The notes below the pieces were generated by a model. The model saw nothing but the letters and a program-made list of their open reading frames with translations. It made no database searches and was not told where the DNA came from. A stretch of 64,000 nt of DNA from Scilla litardierei. Its lineage: Eukaryota > Streptophyta > Magnoliopsida > Asparagales > Asparagaceae. The DNA is taken from assembly GCA_030789695.1 (NCBI GenBank), contig CM061139.1:197195641-197259640 (forward strand), read 5' to 3'. Shown here piece after piece: positions 31,139 through 41,702 of this stretch. Numbering within the stretch: position 1 is the first letter of the stretch; every line of letters starts with the position of its first letter. The position numbers were made by a program, and so were the translations under genes.

Positions 31139-34100
31139 CTCCCCCTTATCGGCCAGCCATAAGTGTGGACTCTGCTCATGAATACTTCGGGATTCTGAGT
31201 GTCATATGAGTTTCACAAGGGGTGGTTATTTTAGGATCCAGAGTTGATGGGATTTGCCTCGTTAAAAACCTTTGGTTATGAAAAACCCTGTGGAAAAAAC
31301 CATAGCTAAGGAAAAAGAGTACAAATTCCCTCTAACTTCCACTGATCTGTATAAGCCCTTAGGTTTTCAGATCTCGTAGGCATTTTTCATCATTCCTATT
31401 TACAACATTCCGAAAATATACACAGATTACAATAATCACCTTCATTAAGCAGCTGCTAAAACCAAAAACTCTGGAGAGGTGTGCTTTGAGTCGTCGCCTC
31501 TGATGTGGTCTCCTCAAAAGGGGGTAAGCAAGTGGCTTGGTCTTCAGATTATGTGGTCAGCTCTAAAAGACCAGCTTCCATCCCAATCGTCACTGAGATG
31601 TGATGTACCACCAGTCGGTCTCAAATACACCATTGGTTTGTTTCTGGAATGGTGAGGATCTCGAAATGATAGGATGATGTTGCATTCATAATTTTCTTTA
31701 CAAATCTGCAGTAGATGGTTGTGATTTCTCATTATAGGGGTCAGACCTGTAACCTGCATTTGCATAAGCATGGAGAATAATTCTTTATAATGTAAGGCCA
31801 AATCTAACGACCCTGGGAAGAAGCACAGAAGATGCTTAACTCCGGTCTAATGACACTTTTTAGGTGCCTGACTGTCACTGGCTAGTGAATTTATTGCAAT
31901 TGCTATATCGGGACACATGCAGTTAGCCAAGAGTGCACTGATTACACTTAGATAAGGGACTTCATGACCAAGTATATCCTCCCACTCTTCCAGCGAATGG
32001 AAGGGGTCTTTTTGTACATCCATTGAGCGTATTAACATGGGTGTACTTATTGGATGACAATGGTCCTTGTAATTTCTTCAACGCACTCAGGGCGTATGAA
32101 TTTTAATGTAACATGATTTTATCTTTTTAGATAAATCTGTGAGCCATGACTAATCTTTATTTTGCCTAGTTCTTTCATTTCATATTTGATAGTCAGGCAT
32201 GAACAGATATTTCGGTTTTCTCTTTAGCAGATCCGATGAGATTTAAATTGTTTACAACTATGATCTGAAATCCTGTTCTTTGCTCTTTAAAAAGAAGCAA
32301 AGACAACCCTTAGTAGAAATCCTTGCCTTGTCAAGTGATTCTCTTGGTTGTACAATATTTATTATTATTATTATTCTTCTTCTTCAATAGAATAGACGTC
32401 CTGAAGTCTATTCAGGCATTTTAAGGAAATGTGGAATTTATCTTTATCAATATATCCATAGAGGTATGTTGTCACAACATCCAATAGCAGCATATCCAAA
32501 ATTTCCTTTGCCAAATCGTAAGGTATTCGCAGTGTATAACTTGGGGAATCTGATGCATCATTTATGAGTCATGCTCATGCTAATTTGCTTATTCCCTAGT
32601 TTCAGTGAAAATATCCTTGAGCAATAGGTTGTACCTTATAATATACGATTTTGTACTTATTTATTCTTATTTTTTACAATACTAATTTTTATCCACAAGT
32701 TTGACACCTTTTGGTATTTGTACTTCAGGTCCGAACAGTTCACGTTTCATAAGCGAGTCATGCTCATCTTTATTGCCTCGTTTCATATTTGGCCAATATC
32801 TACGTTTGTATTTAAGCAACGGAGTATGGAACGATATTATATAATTATCATCGCTTTTGCGATGTATATGCCAATATGATACGTGAATATATTGTCGACA
32901 ATTGTGTTCTTTCTGTCTAACACCTTCCCAGTACACACAACATTTACTTTCATTTTAGTTTTTTCCCGGCATTTCATTTGCAGTGGATTCCGGAAATGGT
33001 GAGGGTATGGACATGAGCTCATTGTCCTATGGTAGTATTATCTCAAGGTCTCCAGGATTTTTTCTTTTTCTTCGATTTTTGTCATTGGAGCCTGGTGGGT
33101 TGCCTCTTTTCTGTTGAGGAACATCCACTTCTGCTGCTGGTGGATTGCATCCATTCTCGGGGATGTCAATCCTATAGCTGGAGTATTTGCAGCAGGGATG
33201 TTCGATCTGACAATCTTCTATTTGTCAGTAAATGAGTCTGGTAACTGTTTATTTGTAGGATCTTCAGGATCTCATCTTTACATTTCTTTGTTACCGGATC
33301 ATAGTGGGTTAATAATTCTGTATCTCATGATATTATTTGTGTAGCTCTAGATTTTTCAGTATCTGGGCCCAATTTGGGAAAATTTGTCTCATCAAATTCA
33401 CAATATTCAAGACATGCCTTAAATGTGTCCCCAGTTTAGGGTTCTAGTTATATTATTGAGGGTGAGTCAAACCTACATAGATACCTAGACGACGTTGATG
33501 ACCCTATTTTTGTCCTTTGCGGTGGTGCTATGGGATATAAAACTGCACAACCGAAAATTCTCAAGTGAGAGACATTCGGTGGTATTCCATATGCAAGTTG
33601 CATTGGAGAGAGACTCTAATCTCCAGGGTCTTATTCTTATTTTTATTAACGATACAACATGCAATATTGCATGTCCCCATACATTCACCGGTAACTGAGA
33701 TTTCATGGACGTCTAATCAATTGGAATCTTTTTATCAGTGACTCTTTCAACCCATTTTGGGTATGAACATGTGGCACATTATGTTCAATTTCTATCCCAG
33801 TTGCTAGGCAGTATTCCCCAGCATTAACCAGATGTATTTACTTTATTTGGTTGTCTGAAAAATGCATCCGTAACATTATTTATGCCAATAGCTTTGGAAA
33901 AGCTAGGTTGCGGGTCGAAAGTAGACACACATACGAATATTTTGAGGATGCATTAATCAATACCATAAAGTACCGAAATGGCCCACTATGTGTGGTGGAT
34001 TTGTCCACGTATATCTCCTTGTATTCTTTTGAAGCATATAAGGGACTAAGCACAAAGCTAGCAAATGAGCAAGGAGGGTCAATGATATGCTCGCAAGATA

Positions 34101-34140
34101 TTGGTGATGTCAAAACGTATGTCGCCAACAAAAAAATTTA
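31139..34140 (-). pseudogene. Decayed Ty1/copia pol (integrase, RT) on the minus strand
   Basis: Reading from 34131 leftward: integrase catalytic block SGPFRYFMVLINASSKYSYV and CLLSTRNLAFPKLLA. The later integrase part near 33700 reads QLPVNVWGHAILHVVSLIKI. The pre-RT block near 32990 reads VDNIFTYHIGIYIAKAM. RT start near 32750 reads SLMKRELFGPEV. The order runs toward the LTR at 30985-31138. Stops and frameshifts are numerous. The 5' end is missing, replaced by gypsy sequence from about 34170. Confidence 0.78.
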
Positions 34141-34169
34141 AAACAAAAACAACTAACTAAACATCCTAA

Positions 34170-35598
34170 AACCACCTACAACTCTCCCCCCCCCCAACTA
34201 AAGACAAACATTGTCCTCAATGTTGAAAGAGCATAGGTTTATTGAATTAAAACTATCCTAGACAGTATAGAAAGTGCAAAAATTTAAATTTTCTACACTG
34301 TTGGATAGAAGTCACCAGGGTCAAAAGGGGGATCAATGGATGTCCAACGATGGAGGAAGTAGCTCAATTAGATCCTTACGCTCCTTTGCGAGCGTCTTCC
34401 CTCCACGAATCACTTTGGACCCTAGCAACACAACTCCAAGTATCTCTCTAAAATGTGTGACCATGTCCTACAAGAGATGCGCTGTATCAATCCAAAGTGG
34501 GCACCATTGCCTTTCGACGAAAGTGACCCAAATATAATCGTCAAAGTAAAATAAAGAATTTGAAATATGTTGACGAAAACTCCCTAAAATGGTTGTATCC
34601 ATCTCGGTACGATGCACCACCACGGGGGAAAGGAATGAATGATCTTGGGACAATAACAGGGGAAGGCACGTTTCAGGCTCTACCAAAATGATCGATGAGC
34701 TCGTGGCCCTACTTGGCTCCTCCTCTTGTCCATCCAAAATGTCACGCTCGTCCTCTCCATCTTTGCACACAACACCTGCGAGGGAAGAAGAATCCAAATC
34801 AGATAATAAAATTTTTTGAGTGGTTGGATTACCTTCTCCCAAGCAAGAGGCAAGAATGCAAGACTCGAAATGATCTCCTGAATATACTGGCTCCGAGTCC
34901 CCATGCTCTGCAGAAAATATCGAGATTGAGCCTCATATGTCTGAATAAGCAATTGAAGCTCCTCACCCAAGGGTTGCAAAGGTGCGTCCTCGCTTGGCTC
35001 TCCTTGGTCAAGGCACACTCCCATGACATCATAATGAAGCGCTAACGGCTCAGTCCATGAAGTCCCATCCAGTGGTCGGTCCAATCCTCCATGGACTCCA
35101 GGTACTCCCAAGCATCCTCAGGTGACATGTCAAATAGAGCTCCATCGTCCATCATCACCGTATAGTCCTGCATCTCCTCCCGCAGTCCCTCGTAGAAGAA
35201 CGGGAAAGATGGGCCATCGTGAATCCATGATGTGGACAGCCCCTTAATAAATCTGTGAACCTCCTCCAAGATTGAAAGAAGGATTCACCTTCAATTTGGG
35301 CAAAGTCGGTAATTTTGAGCTTCCAAGAGCTGGTCATGTGCAAAGAAAAGGAAAGTGCATCATATAAAGAATTTATGCCATTAAAGTCCATTGCTATTTT
35401 TTTAAAATTTTTATAAAATAAAATGAAAATAAAAGCAAATAAAATGACTCAATAAGCGTAAAATAAATAAGATGAACAATAAGAGAAAGATGAAGAATCG
35501 AAAAGACTCACACTAAATAGAAGGATGTCACACCAAAATTTTCTAAATCAATCAAAAATGTAAATGCAAAAACCGTTGTCCCTGGCAACGGTGCCAAT
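34170..35598 (-). mobile_element. Ty3/gypsy 5' internal relic: primer site and gag
   Basis: A primer site TGGCACCGTTGCCAGGG reads on the minus strand at 35596-35580. About 190 bp further a gag-type reading begins: FNGINSLYDALSFSLHM, ITDFAQIEGESFFQSWRRF, LLRGCPHHGF and SPEDAWEYLESM, in two frames (35391 to 35042). This matches the retrotransposon gag fold of Athila/Tat-like gypsy elements. The sequence fades near 34200 in a long G-run with CAACATTGAGGACAATG. No pol was seen, so it is truncated or a gag-only derivative. Confidence 0.68.
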
Positions 35599-36850
35599 TG
35601 ATTGAACTGGAAAACATGCAAAGGAAGCGCGCCTTCCATTCCCAAGTGTAGGAGCGTCAATGCAATATAAAATTATAACTGGTGAGACCGGGTCGGATCA
35701 CGGGGACAAGTCGTTTTACAATCGCAAGTTCAATTAATAAATGAAAGATAAAGGCGAAGCTACAACCAACTAAGCTAACGGTGGAAATGTGTGTGAAAAT
35801 GTGTGTGAAACCATCTACCAAATCAACAACCTAGGGTGGAAGTATTGGGGAGGAAAATAGGCGAGGAAGCTTGTATGGTGTGTGGGGATGTGGTTGTTAA
35901 GCATATGGGTTCAATCGAGGATAACTCAATTGTCTTTCCGACTAAAGAATGAGCAATTGGTGGATTTGACATTTTATCGAACACATAGAGCGCAATGAAA
36001 ATATGGTATGGAAAATCGAGATATAAACAACCAAGCATATATGAATGTTACCACTAGGCGAACTCCACTCTAGGGATACTCACTATGGTTCTTAATTCAA
36101 AGTATATCCCAAAAAATCCTACCACATAAACTTTAGAACATGCTAGAATTGAAGTTCCATAGCCCAAGCAAGCAACATCACCACACAACCACACACAATG
36201 AGATCTAGCTGCTTATAGCAATAAAAGAGATATTTTCATCTCTAAAAATCATCATCCAATATTACAACAATAACCAAAATCAAATACACAAAATAAAGGG
36301 AAGAGATCACCAAAGAATTCTCTTAAGAAAATACAACTTTCCCTCCAATAATTGTGCTCCTCCAAGCTTTCTTGCTCCTCTCCAATGGCCTCTAACCCTA
36401 AGAATGAAGAAGAAGGAGAGTGGAATGAGTGGAATAGAGGGGGAGAAGCCCTAGAAATAGGCTCAGAAATTCGGATCTAGAAACAGCACTAACGGGTCGG
36501 ATCTGCGCCCAAAACCCGCAACTAAAGCACAAATCAGTAGAAATTTCCAGCACTGTCACACTGTCTTCCAAAAAATGTAGTAAATTGCTCCAAACTCCAA
36601 AAATTCTCGAAAAATATGCGTTGGAATCGGGACTTCATGATATTTAACTGAAAAATAATATGAGACAAAGATGAAGATGTTAATAAGCCGTAAAAATTGT
36701 GTTTTATGCATAAGTAAACGGTAAGCTCCAATATTAAGTGATATCATCAAAATGCGTGTATCGGAGCCCAATGAACATAAATTATGCACAAAATGCCATC
36801 TAATGAGGGGTAAAATAAGAAATATTGAACCCTAATCAAGAGATTTGAAG
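35599..36850 (-). repeat. Probable LTR of the minus-strand gypsy relic
   Basis: This is the position expected for the 5' LTR, beginning TGATTGAACTGG next to the primer site. It is non-coding and AT-rich. The outer end is not defined, because the second LTR is absent and no target-site duplication was found. Confidence 0.4.
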
Positions 36851-36869
36851 TTTATCTCGCAAAAATGGT

Positions 36870-38180
36870 TTCTTTTTCTTTCAGTTCTCCATGGCAGATG
36901 ACTGTACTAGAATCTTACAAGATGGCCCTTGGATATTTGATGGTCGTCTTATCATTCTGCGAAGGTGGAGTCCTGATATTGGTTTGGACCGCGTCTACTT
37001 TCGTCGGTCCCTGTTTGGGTACGTTTTCCAGTTTTACACTTAAAGTTTGGTCTACAGGAATCATTAGTAAAGCGGCAATCTTGATTGGTTAGCCATTGTA
37101 TATGGATCGAGCTAGATGATTGCTTTGTTGAAATCTAAAGGGTGAGCACTTGGCCTAGCTAGATGCTTTGTTGAAATCGATGCTGCTCATACATTTCCTC
37201 ATAAAGTGTTCTTGGATATCGAATGTGATGAACAGATGGAATTACCAGTGGAATATGAATGGGTACCTCCTAGATGTTCTTGCTGCAGCTGTTTAGACAT
37301 GTGGATGTGTATTGCCCTACAGTTCCTATTTTAGAAGGCTAAACAAATTCCCCCTACATCTAAGGAGCTTATACAGCCTGCTATGATCCCAGGCAACACT
37401 TATACCTCTCCAAATGAGTCTCTTTCAATGACAGGTAATGCAAATAATTATGTACAAGGCAACACTATTCCTGAAGCTAGAATTCCTCCCCCTACCGTCG
37501 AGTCTACTACTTGAAAATGTTGCTGACGACTCTATAATTGTGGATGTACCCTACATTGACCCTGAGATTCCTACATCTCCACTGGTAGATACATCTGCTC
37601 GTGACGGATTAGTAAGTACTATTGACGCATCCGCATTACAGAATAGGTGCTCTACAGCTGATCTGCCTAGTATACATCATGATTGTGATTCTGTTCCCCA
37701 TGCCACCACTGATTCTGACACCCCCAAGATCCGATTGTTGTAGACACAATAGAGTGGCAGGTGATGCTTACTAACATTTTGAATAAGAGAACTAAAAATG
37801 CCAGTTCCAACCAAGGCACCGCACTAAGAGAACTTCAATGTCTCATCCTCGGAGGAGTACACGCCGGGCTAAGGGTACCCAACAACATCAATATATTTAC
37901 CCGTGTTTGGGATGACCGGATTCATGTGCTAAGTGTTTCTATCGGATGGAAGGAAATGTTGCAGAACTATCGCATCGCTTTAGTCTACCGGTCCTAGTGA
38001 ATTCATCATGTTTCAAAGTCTGTATCCGTACTAGTCTATGAAATTGGGAATGACGGCGCTTGTGTCCACTCTCCCTTCTATTTCCAAGAATAGTCTAGAA
38101 GAATATGGTTCCTCTGAAGTGTATTCGGTATTTTATTCTTGTGTTAATGAAGCATAATTATTACTTTCCAAAAAAAATAC
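36870..38180 (+). pseudogene. DUF4283 retroelement relic ending in an A-tract, downstream of gene B
   Basis: The reading DCTRILQDGPWIFDGRLIIL and RRWSPDIGLDRVYF (about 36895-37005) is clearly related to the two DUF4283 relics at 27.1 and 30.0 kb. Stops and frame changes follow. A Ser/Thr/Asp-rich stretch (37438-37743) resembles the variable C-terminal part. The 3' end is CCAAAAAAAATAC near 38170, like a retroposon tail, about 185 bp past gene B's stop codon. Confidence 0.65.
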
Positions 38181-38364
38181 AAGAAACTAAATCAAACTAG
38201 AGAATTAATAAGGAGAATTTATAAAGCCAAGTCCATGGCTACACTTATTTAACTCTCCATCAAACACAACTCAAATTAAGCAAAGCCCAAAACACAACAC
38301 AGTTCATTTCAAACGAGGAAACCCTAACCATGCATAGCCCATCATTTTGGAGCTGATTTGATGA

Positions 38365-40194
38365 TCATGCAAGCACTTGATCATCGCTCCATCCAAACAT
38401 TTCTTCTGCAATAATATCATCGACATCTGCAGGCTGATCATGAGCTGCAGGCTGGGCTGCCACGGGCTCCTCATGCAGTCCGGCGGTGGACGACTTGGCC
38501 GAGTTCAGTGCAAGTGACAGCACCCCCTTCCCACAGTATTTCTCAACAAAGCTGGTCACCTTAAAAATCTGCACCCAAATTAACATACATTTGCATCGTC
38601 CATAAGCATAGCTAAACTAATTAATATTTAATCAATTAATATAATTATGGTCTACTAAATTAAAATTAATCATGCACCTCCTCCTTTATGATGTCATTTT
38701 CAGTCCGGAGGAGCTCCACCCTTGCTGACATCTCCCCGGTAGACGGAGCCCCGCAGCTCCGGCAGGCGGCGGACGCAAGGGTCAGCTTGTAGAGCTCGTT
38801 GTCGGCACGCAGTTTCTCGTTCTCCTCCTTCAGCTGGATGTTGAGATCCTTGTCATTCTTCTTCTGCTAAAGTAATTAATTAATTAATAGATTGAATCAT
38901 TATCATTTTGGTAAACTTAATTAGGATAACGAGAGGAATCTGGGTAATTAATAATTTAATAAGCACCGGCTCAGACACAGACAGAAGCTGTTGCAAACAA
39001 GTTAATTACTACAAACAGTTGGTTACAAATTAATCAAGGCAAAATGACAAATAGCGTGAACGAAGAACTTTGGATTATTATTGTCAATATTTTGATTTGG
39101 TCGAACCTTGGCTTGAGATCGTCGATTTTGGAACCAGAATTTGACCCGAAGAGGGTCGAGTCCGAGCTCCTCCCCAAGTGCCACGCGATCATCCTCATCT
39201 GGGTGAGCTTTCGTGTCGAAAACCCTAGCAAACAAGAAAAAAAATTTAAATTTCAAAAGAAAGGTTAAAAATTTACATGATGATTGATTAGTAATTCAGC
39301 TTACTCTTGCAGCCGCTTAATTTGGTCAGTGGTGTAGCGCTGGTAGGGTCTCTTCTTCCTTGGTTCGGATTTTGTGGGAGCTGTAATGGTTTTAGGGTTA
39401 GGGTTGCTGCTGCTTTCTTCCTCACTCTCACTTCCACTGCTCACAAATTTCTTTTCTTCCATTATTAGCCGGTCGATGTCATCGCAAAATTGAGACTGTA
39501 ATATCCCGAAAGATGCAGATGATATATTAGCGTAAAAATCATTCAACCAATTTTGAAACGTGCATGTTTATAAATATATAATTAAGCACAAATAATATTG
39601 TTTTTTTTGCTGCTGGATCGATCCCTGGCTGCCTAAATGACTATGAGGAAAATAAAATTTGATTTAAGATTTTTCAAAAGAAATTGATATATGAAAAAAT
39701 AAATCGTGAATTAAATTTTAAAAAATGCATATATATTGCATTTTTGTGGAAAGTAATTGTCACCTTTAATCTAAAAATGGGAAATTAAAAAGTAAATAAT
39801 TTAAAAAAGGTTCAAGGGATATGGGAAAAAATATTTAGATCTAATTAGAATTAAAAACTATAGATTGGGAAAATTGATGAGAGAGCTTAAGTGATCATAA
39901 ACTAGAAAGACTGAAATTTTCCTATTCTCTCTTGAGAAAAAGAGGGAACGGCAAAAAAAAAGTGAAGAAAAATAATATATACCCAATATAAATAATAAGA
40001 AATTGCGTTATATAAAAAGAAATAGCATGCAACCTGATCTCTCAGAGTAGATTCAAACAGAGGAACAAAAGATTTGCTATTAACAATATGTATATATAGA
40101 AGCAAGATAATAAATAGATAAATAAATAAAAGGATATAACACTAAGCTAAGAAGTCAGAGCTTTTAGTTCAATCACATTGCTCACAGAGGCCAT
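38365..40194 (-). CDS. START-less class IV HD-Zip protein, gene B (homeodomain plus zipper, 235 aa)
   Basis: Coding exons: 40186-40194 (MAS, donor GTGAGC), 39305-39495, 39107-39224, 38678-38863 and 38365-38568. Phases agree and no stop interrupts. Residues 1-50 are acidic/serine-rich ([11 protein letters not shown]). The homeodomain follows ([41 protein letters not shown]), then a zipper-loop-zipper with CRSCGAP. The last exon starts [14 protein letters not shown], like gene A's exon 5, but ends after 67 codons in an acidic-aromatic tail ([15 protein letters not shown]) with no START domain. Exons 3 and 4 have gene A's exact lengths. It should bind DNA and dimerise but lack START-dependent control. 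The 9-nt first coding exon is inferred; an in-frame ATG at 39462 is the alternative start. Confidence 0.78.
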
Positions 40195-40282
40195 AGCAAG
40201 GTAGGAGAAGCACCCAAGCTCGGAGCAGAAGCAAGCTACCAGTGTGACACAATGAAGAAAGAATGAGATGACCCTCAAATTC

Positions 40283-40296
40283 TTATATTTATAGGC
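40283..40296 (-). promoter_or_regulatory. TATA box of gene B
   Basis: CCTATAAATATAAG on the minus strand lies about 90 bp upstream of the ATG at 40194. It gives a predicted start near 40262 and a leader of roughly 65-70 nt, comparable with gene A's arrangement. Confidence 0.55.
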
Positions 40297-40697
40297 CCTC
40301 CAAATGCAGCCAAAATAATGAAAAGAAAGTTTGCTAGCAAATTGGCTTGTCATGCTGAGAGGCATGGGTGAGATTCATCCCATGCACACAGACACATTGC
40401 AGATAAATGCCAAGCGAACATTAATTTTCTTTTGTTTTCTTTTTTTCACTCCCAATGGGTATTTTCATCCCCTAGCACCTTCCTGCTTCAGTTTCAAACT
40501 ATTGCTTCCACACACACAAAAGTCATAATCCCCTGGTTCAATGATAAAGTTAAACAGTGCTCCATGTAATGTATTTTCCTAGAGGAAGATTTGTCAATTA
40601 TATATTCTTAATTTTCTATTTATATTTCATTTTATGTTATGTTTATTCTTTGAATTGTGCTATATAAAACTTTGGGAAGAAGATCAAAATTCATTCT

Positions 40698-41394
40698 TTG
40701 TTGTTACATTGGGCCGGCCCACGTAGCAGAAAAAGTTATTTAATCGTAATAAAAGAGCCCAAGAGCAGATATATCGCCTCAACCCAAAGGCCCAGAAGCC
40801 AGTACAGACCGTTACCTGCTAACCAAGTCTAAGCAATAGGCCATTCATCTATTTAGCCCCCGAGTATTTAGGGGTTGTTTAATAATAGGTCGACTAGTAG
40901 TGGCGAAGGAAGTGGTCAGCCATGGTACTCTTTTTCAGGAACAGTCATGCCGTCACAAGTGCAAGCTTGTTGTCAACTAACGACACTAAGGGGGGAACCT
41001 TCCTCTATAAGTAGTCTCAGTGACGACAAAGACGGGATCAAGTCTCAAAAATATTAATCAATAAAGTACTCTGACACTGAAACTACTACTTCCACTTTAT
41101 AATTCTACCTACATAGCTCGGCGTGACAGTAATCGGACAGCCTCCCTTTAGGTCGGACCTAGCTGCCCCGAGCTCCCTTTGAGTCCGACCCCCCATCCCG
41201 ACGATTTATTTGTGATGCAGACCTACAGAGTCAGTTAGGAGTTAGGTCGAGCTTCAACCCAACAGCTCAGACTTATCTCTCACCGCCTTAGGTTCGATCT
41301 TCAGTGGGGCCCCTCCTCTGCCAACGAAGTGCTACGTCATCAGAGGCGTCCTCGTAAGCACCATCTTACTGTGTGACGGATTTACATGTCAACA
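40698..41394 (+). repeat. Solo LTR of a Tat/gypsy-type element
   Basis: ATTCT flanks both sides (40693-40697 and 41395-41399). The sequence shares features with the Tat LTRs elsewhere here: CTCTATAAGTAGTCTC, CTACATAGCTCGGCGTGAC, GGTCGGACC and a CAACA end. No internal region follows, so it is probably a recombination product. The 5' end may be off by one base. Confidence 0.68.
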
Positions 41395-41504
41395 ATTCTA
41401 GTTACACATTAGAAACTACACAGCTCAAATTAGAGGAAGGAATTTTATTTTATTTTATTTTTAAACTGAAGGCCGTGATTTCAAACTCGAAAACACTGAC
41501 CTAT

Positions 41505-41702
41505 ACCCACCAACGCGTAGCACAACTGGCTAGTGGGGTTGTGCTAGCTTCCAGAGGTCTCGAGTTCGAGTCCCCCTGGATGCAACTGTGTTAAAAATTG
41601 GTGAGCGAGAGCTTTGACTGCCCTTCGCTGGTCCTACCCGGCTCGAGCCGGATTAGTCGGTGCCCAATATGGTGTCCGAAAACCGGTGGTTAAAACCCAA
41701 AA
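41505..41702 (+). mobile_element. tRNA-derived SINE
   Basis: A pol III box A (TAGCACAACTGG, 41518-41529) and box B (GAGTTCGAGTCC, 41562-41573) have tRNA-like spacing. They are followed by a non-tRNA body and an end with AAAACCCAAAAAAAC. AAACACTGACCTAT before the element and AAACACTAGCCTAT after it form a 14-bp target-site duplication with a two-base swap. No cloverleaf closes around the boxes, so it is not a tRNA gene. Confidence 0.78.

Larger units (their letters stand above)
25775..31450. repeat. 2.8-kb tandem duplication (copies 25775-28591 and 28592-31450)
   Basis: Both copies start GCATGCCATTTACATGAACT and run in parallel through a DUF4283 relic, a 154-bp LTR and about 310 bp of copia 3' sequence. 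The first ends CACCATCATTAAGC at the junction; the second continues past TTCATTAAGC into more copia sequence. Differences are few: point changes, small indels and microsatellite length. Two bases (GC) are shared at the junction. Confidence 0.93.

Noticed and set aside
39902..40105. Minus-strand frame ending [12 protein letters not shown] that joins in phase to gene B exon 2
   Set aside because: It lacks an ATG start (begins with TTG) and lies between the chosen micro-exon and exon 2. The donor at CAG|GTTGCATG is plausible, so it could be an alternative leader exon, but not the main start.
41518..41590. tRNA gene
   Set aside because: Box A and box B are present, but no acceptor or anticodon stems close. 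The body, A-rich tail and flanking duplication fit a SINE.
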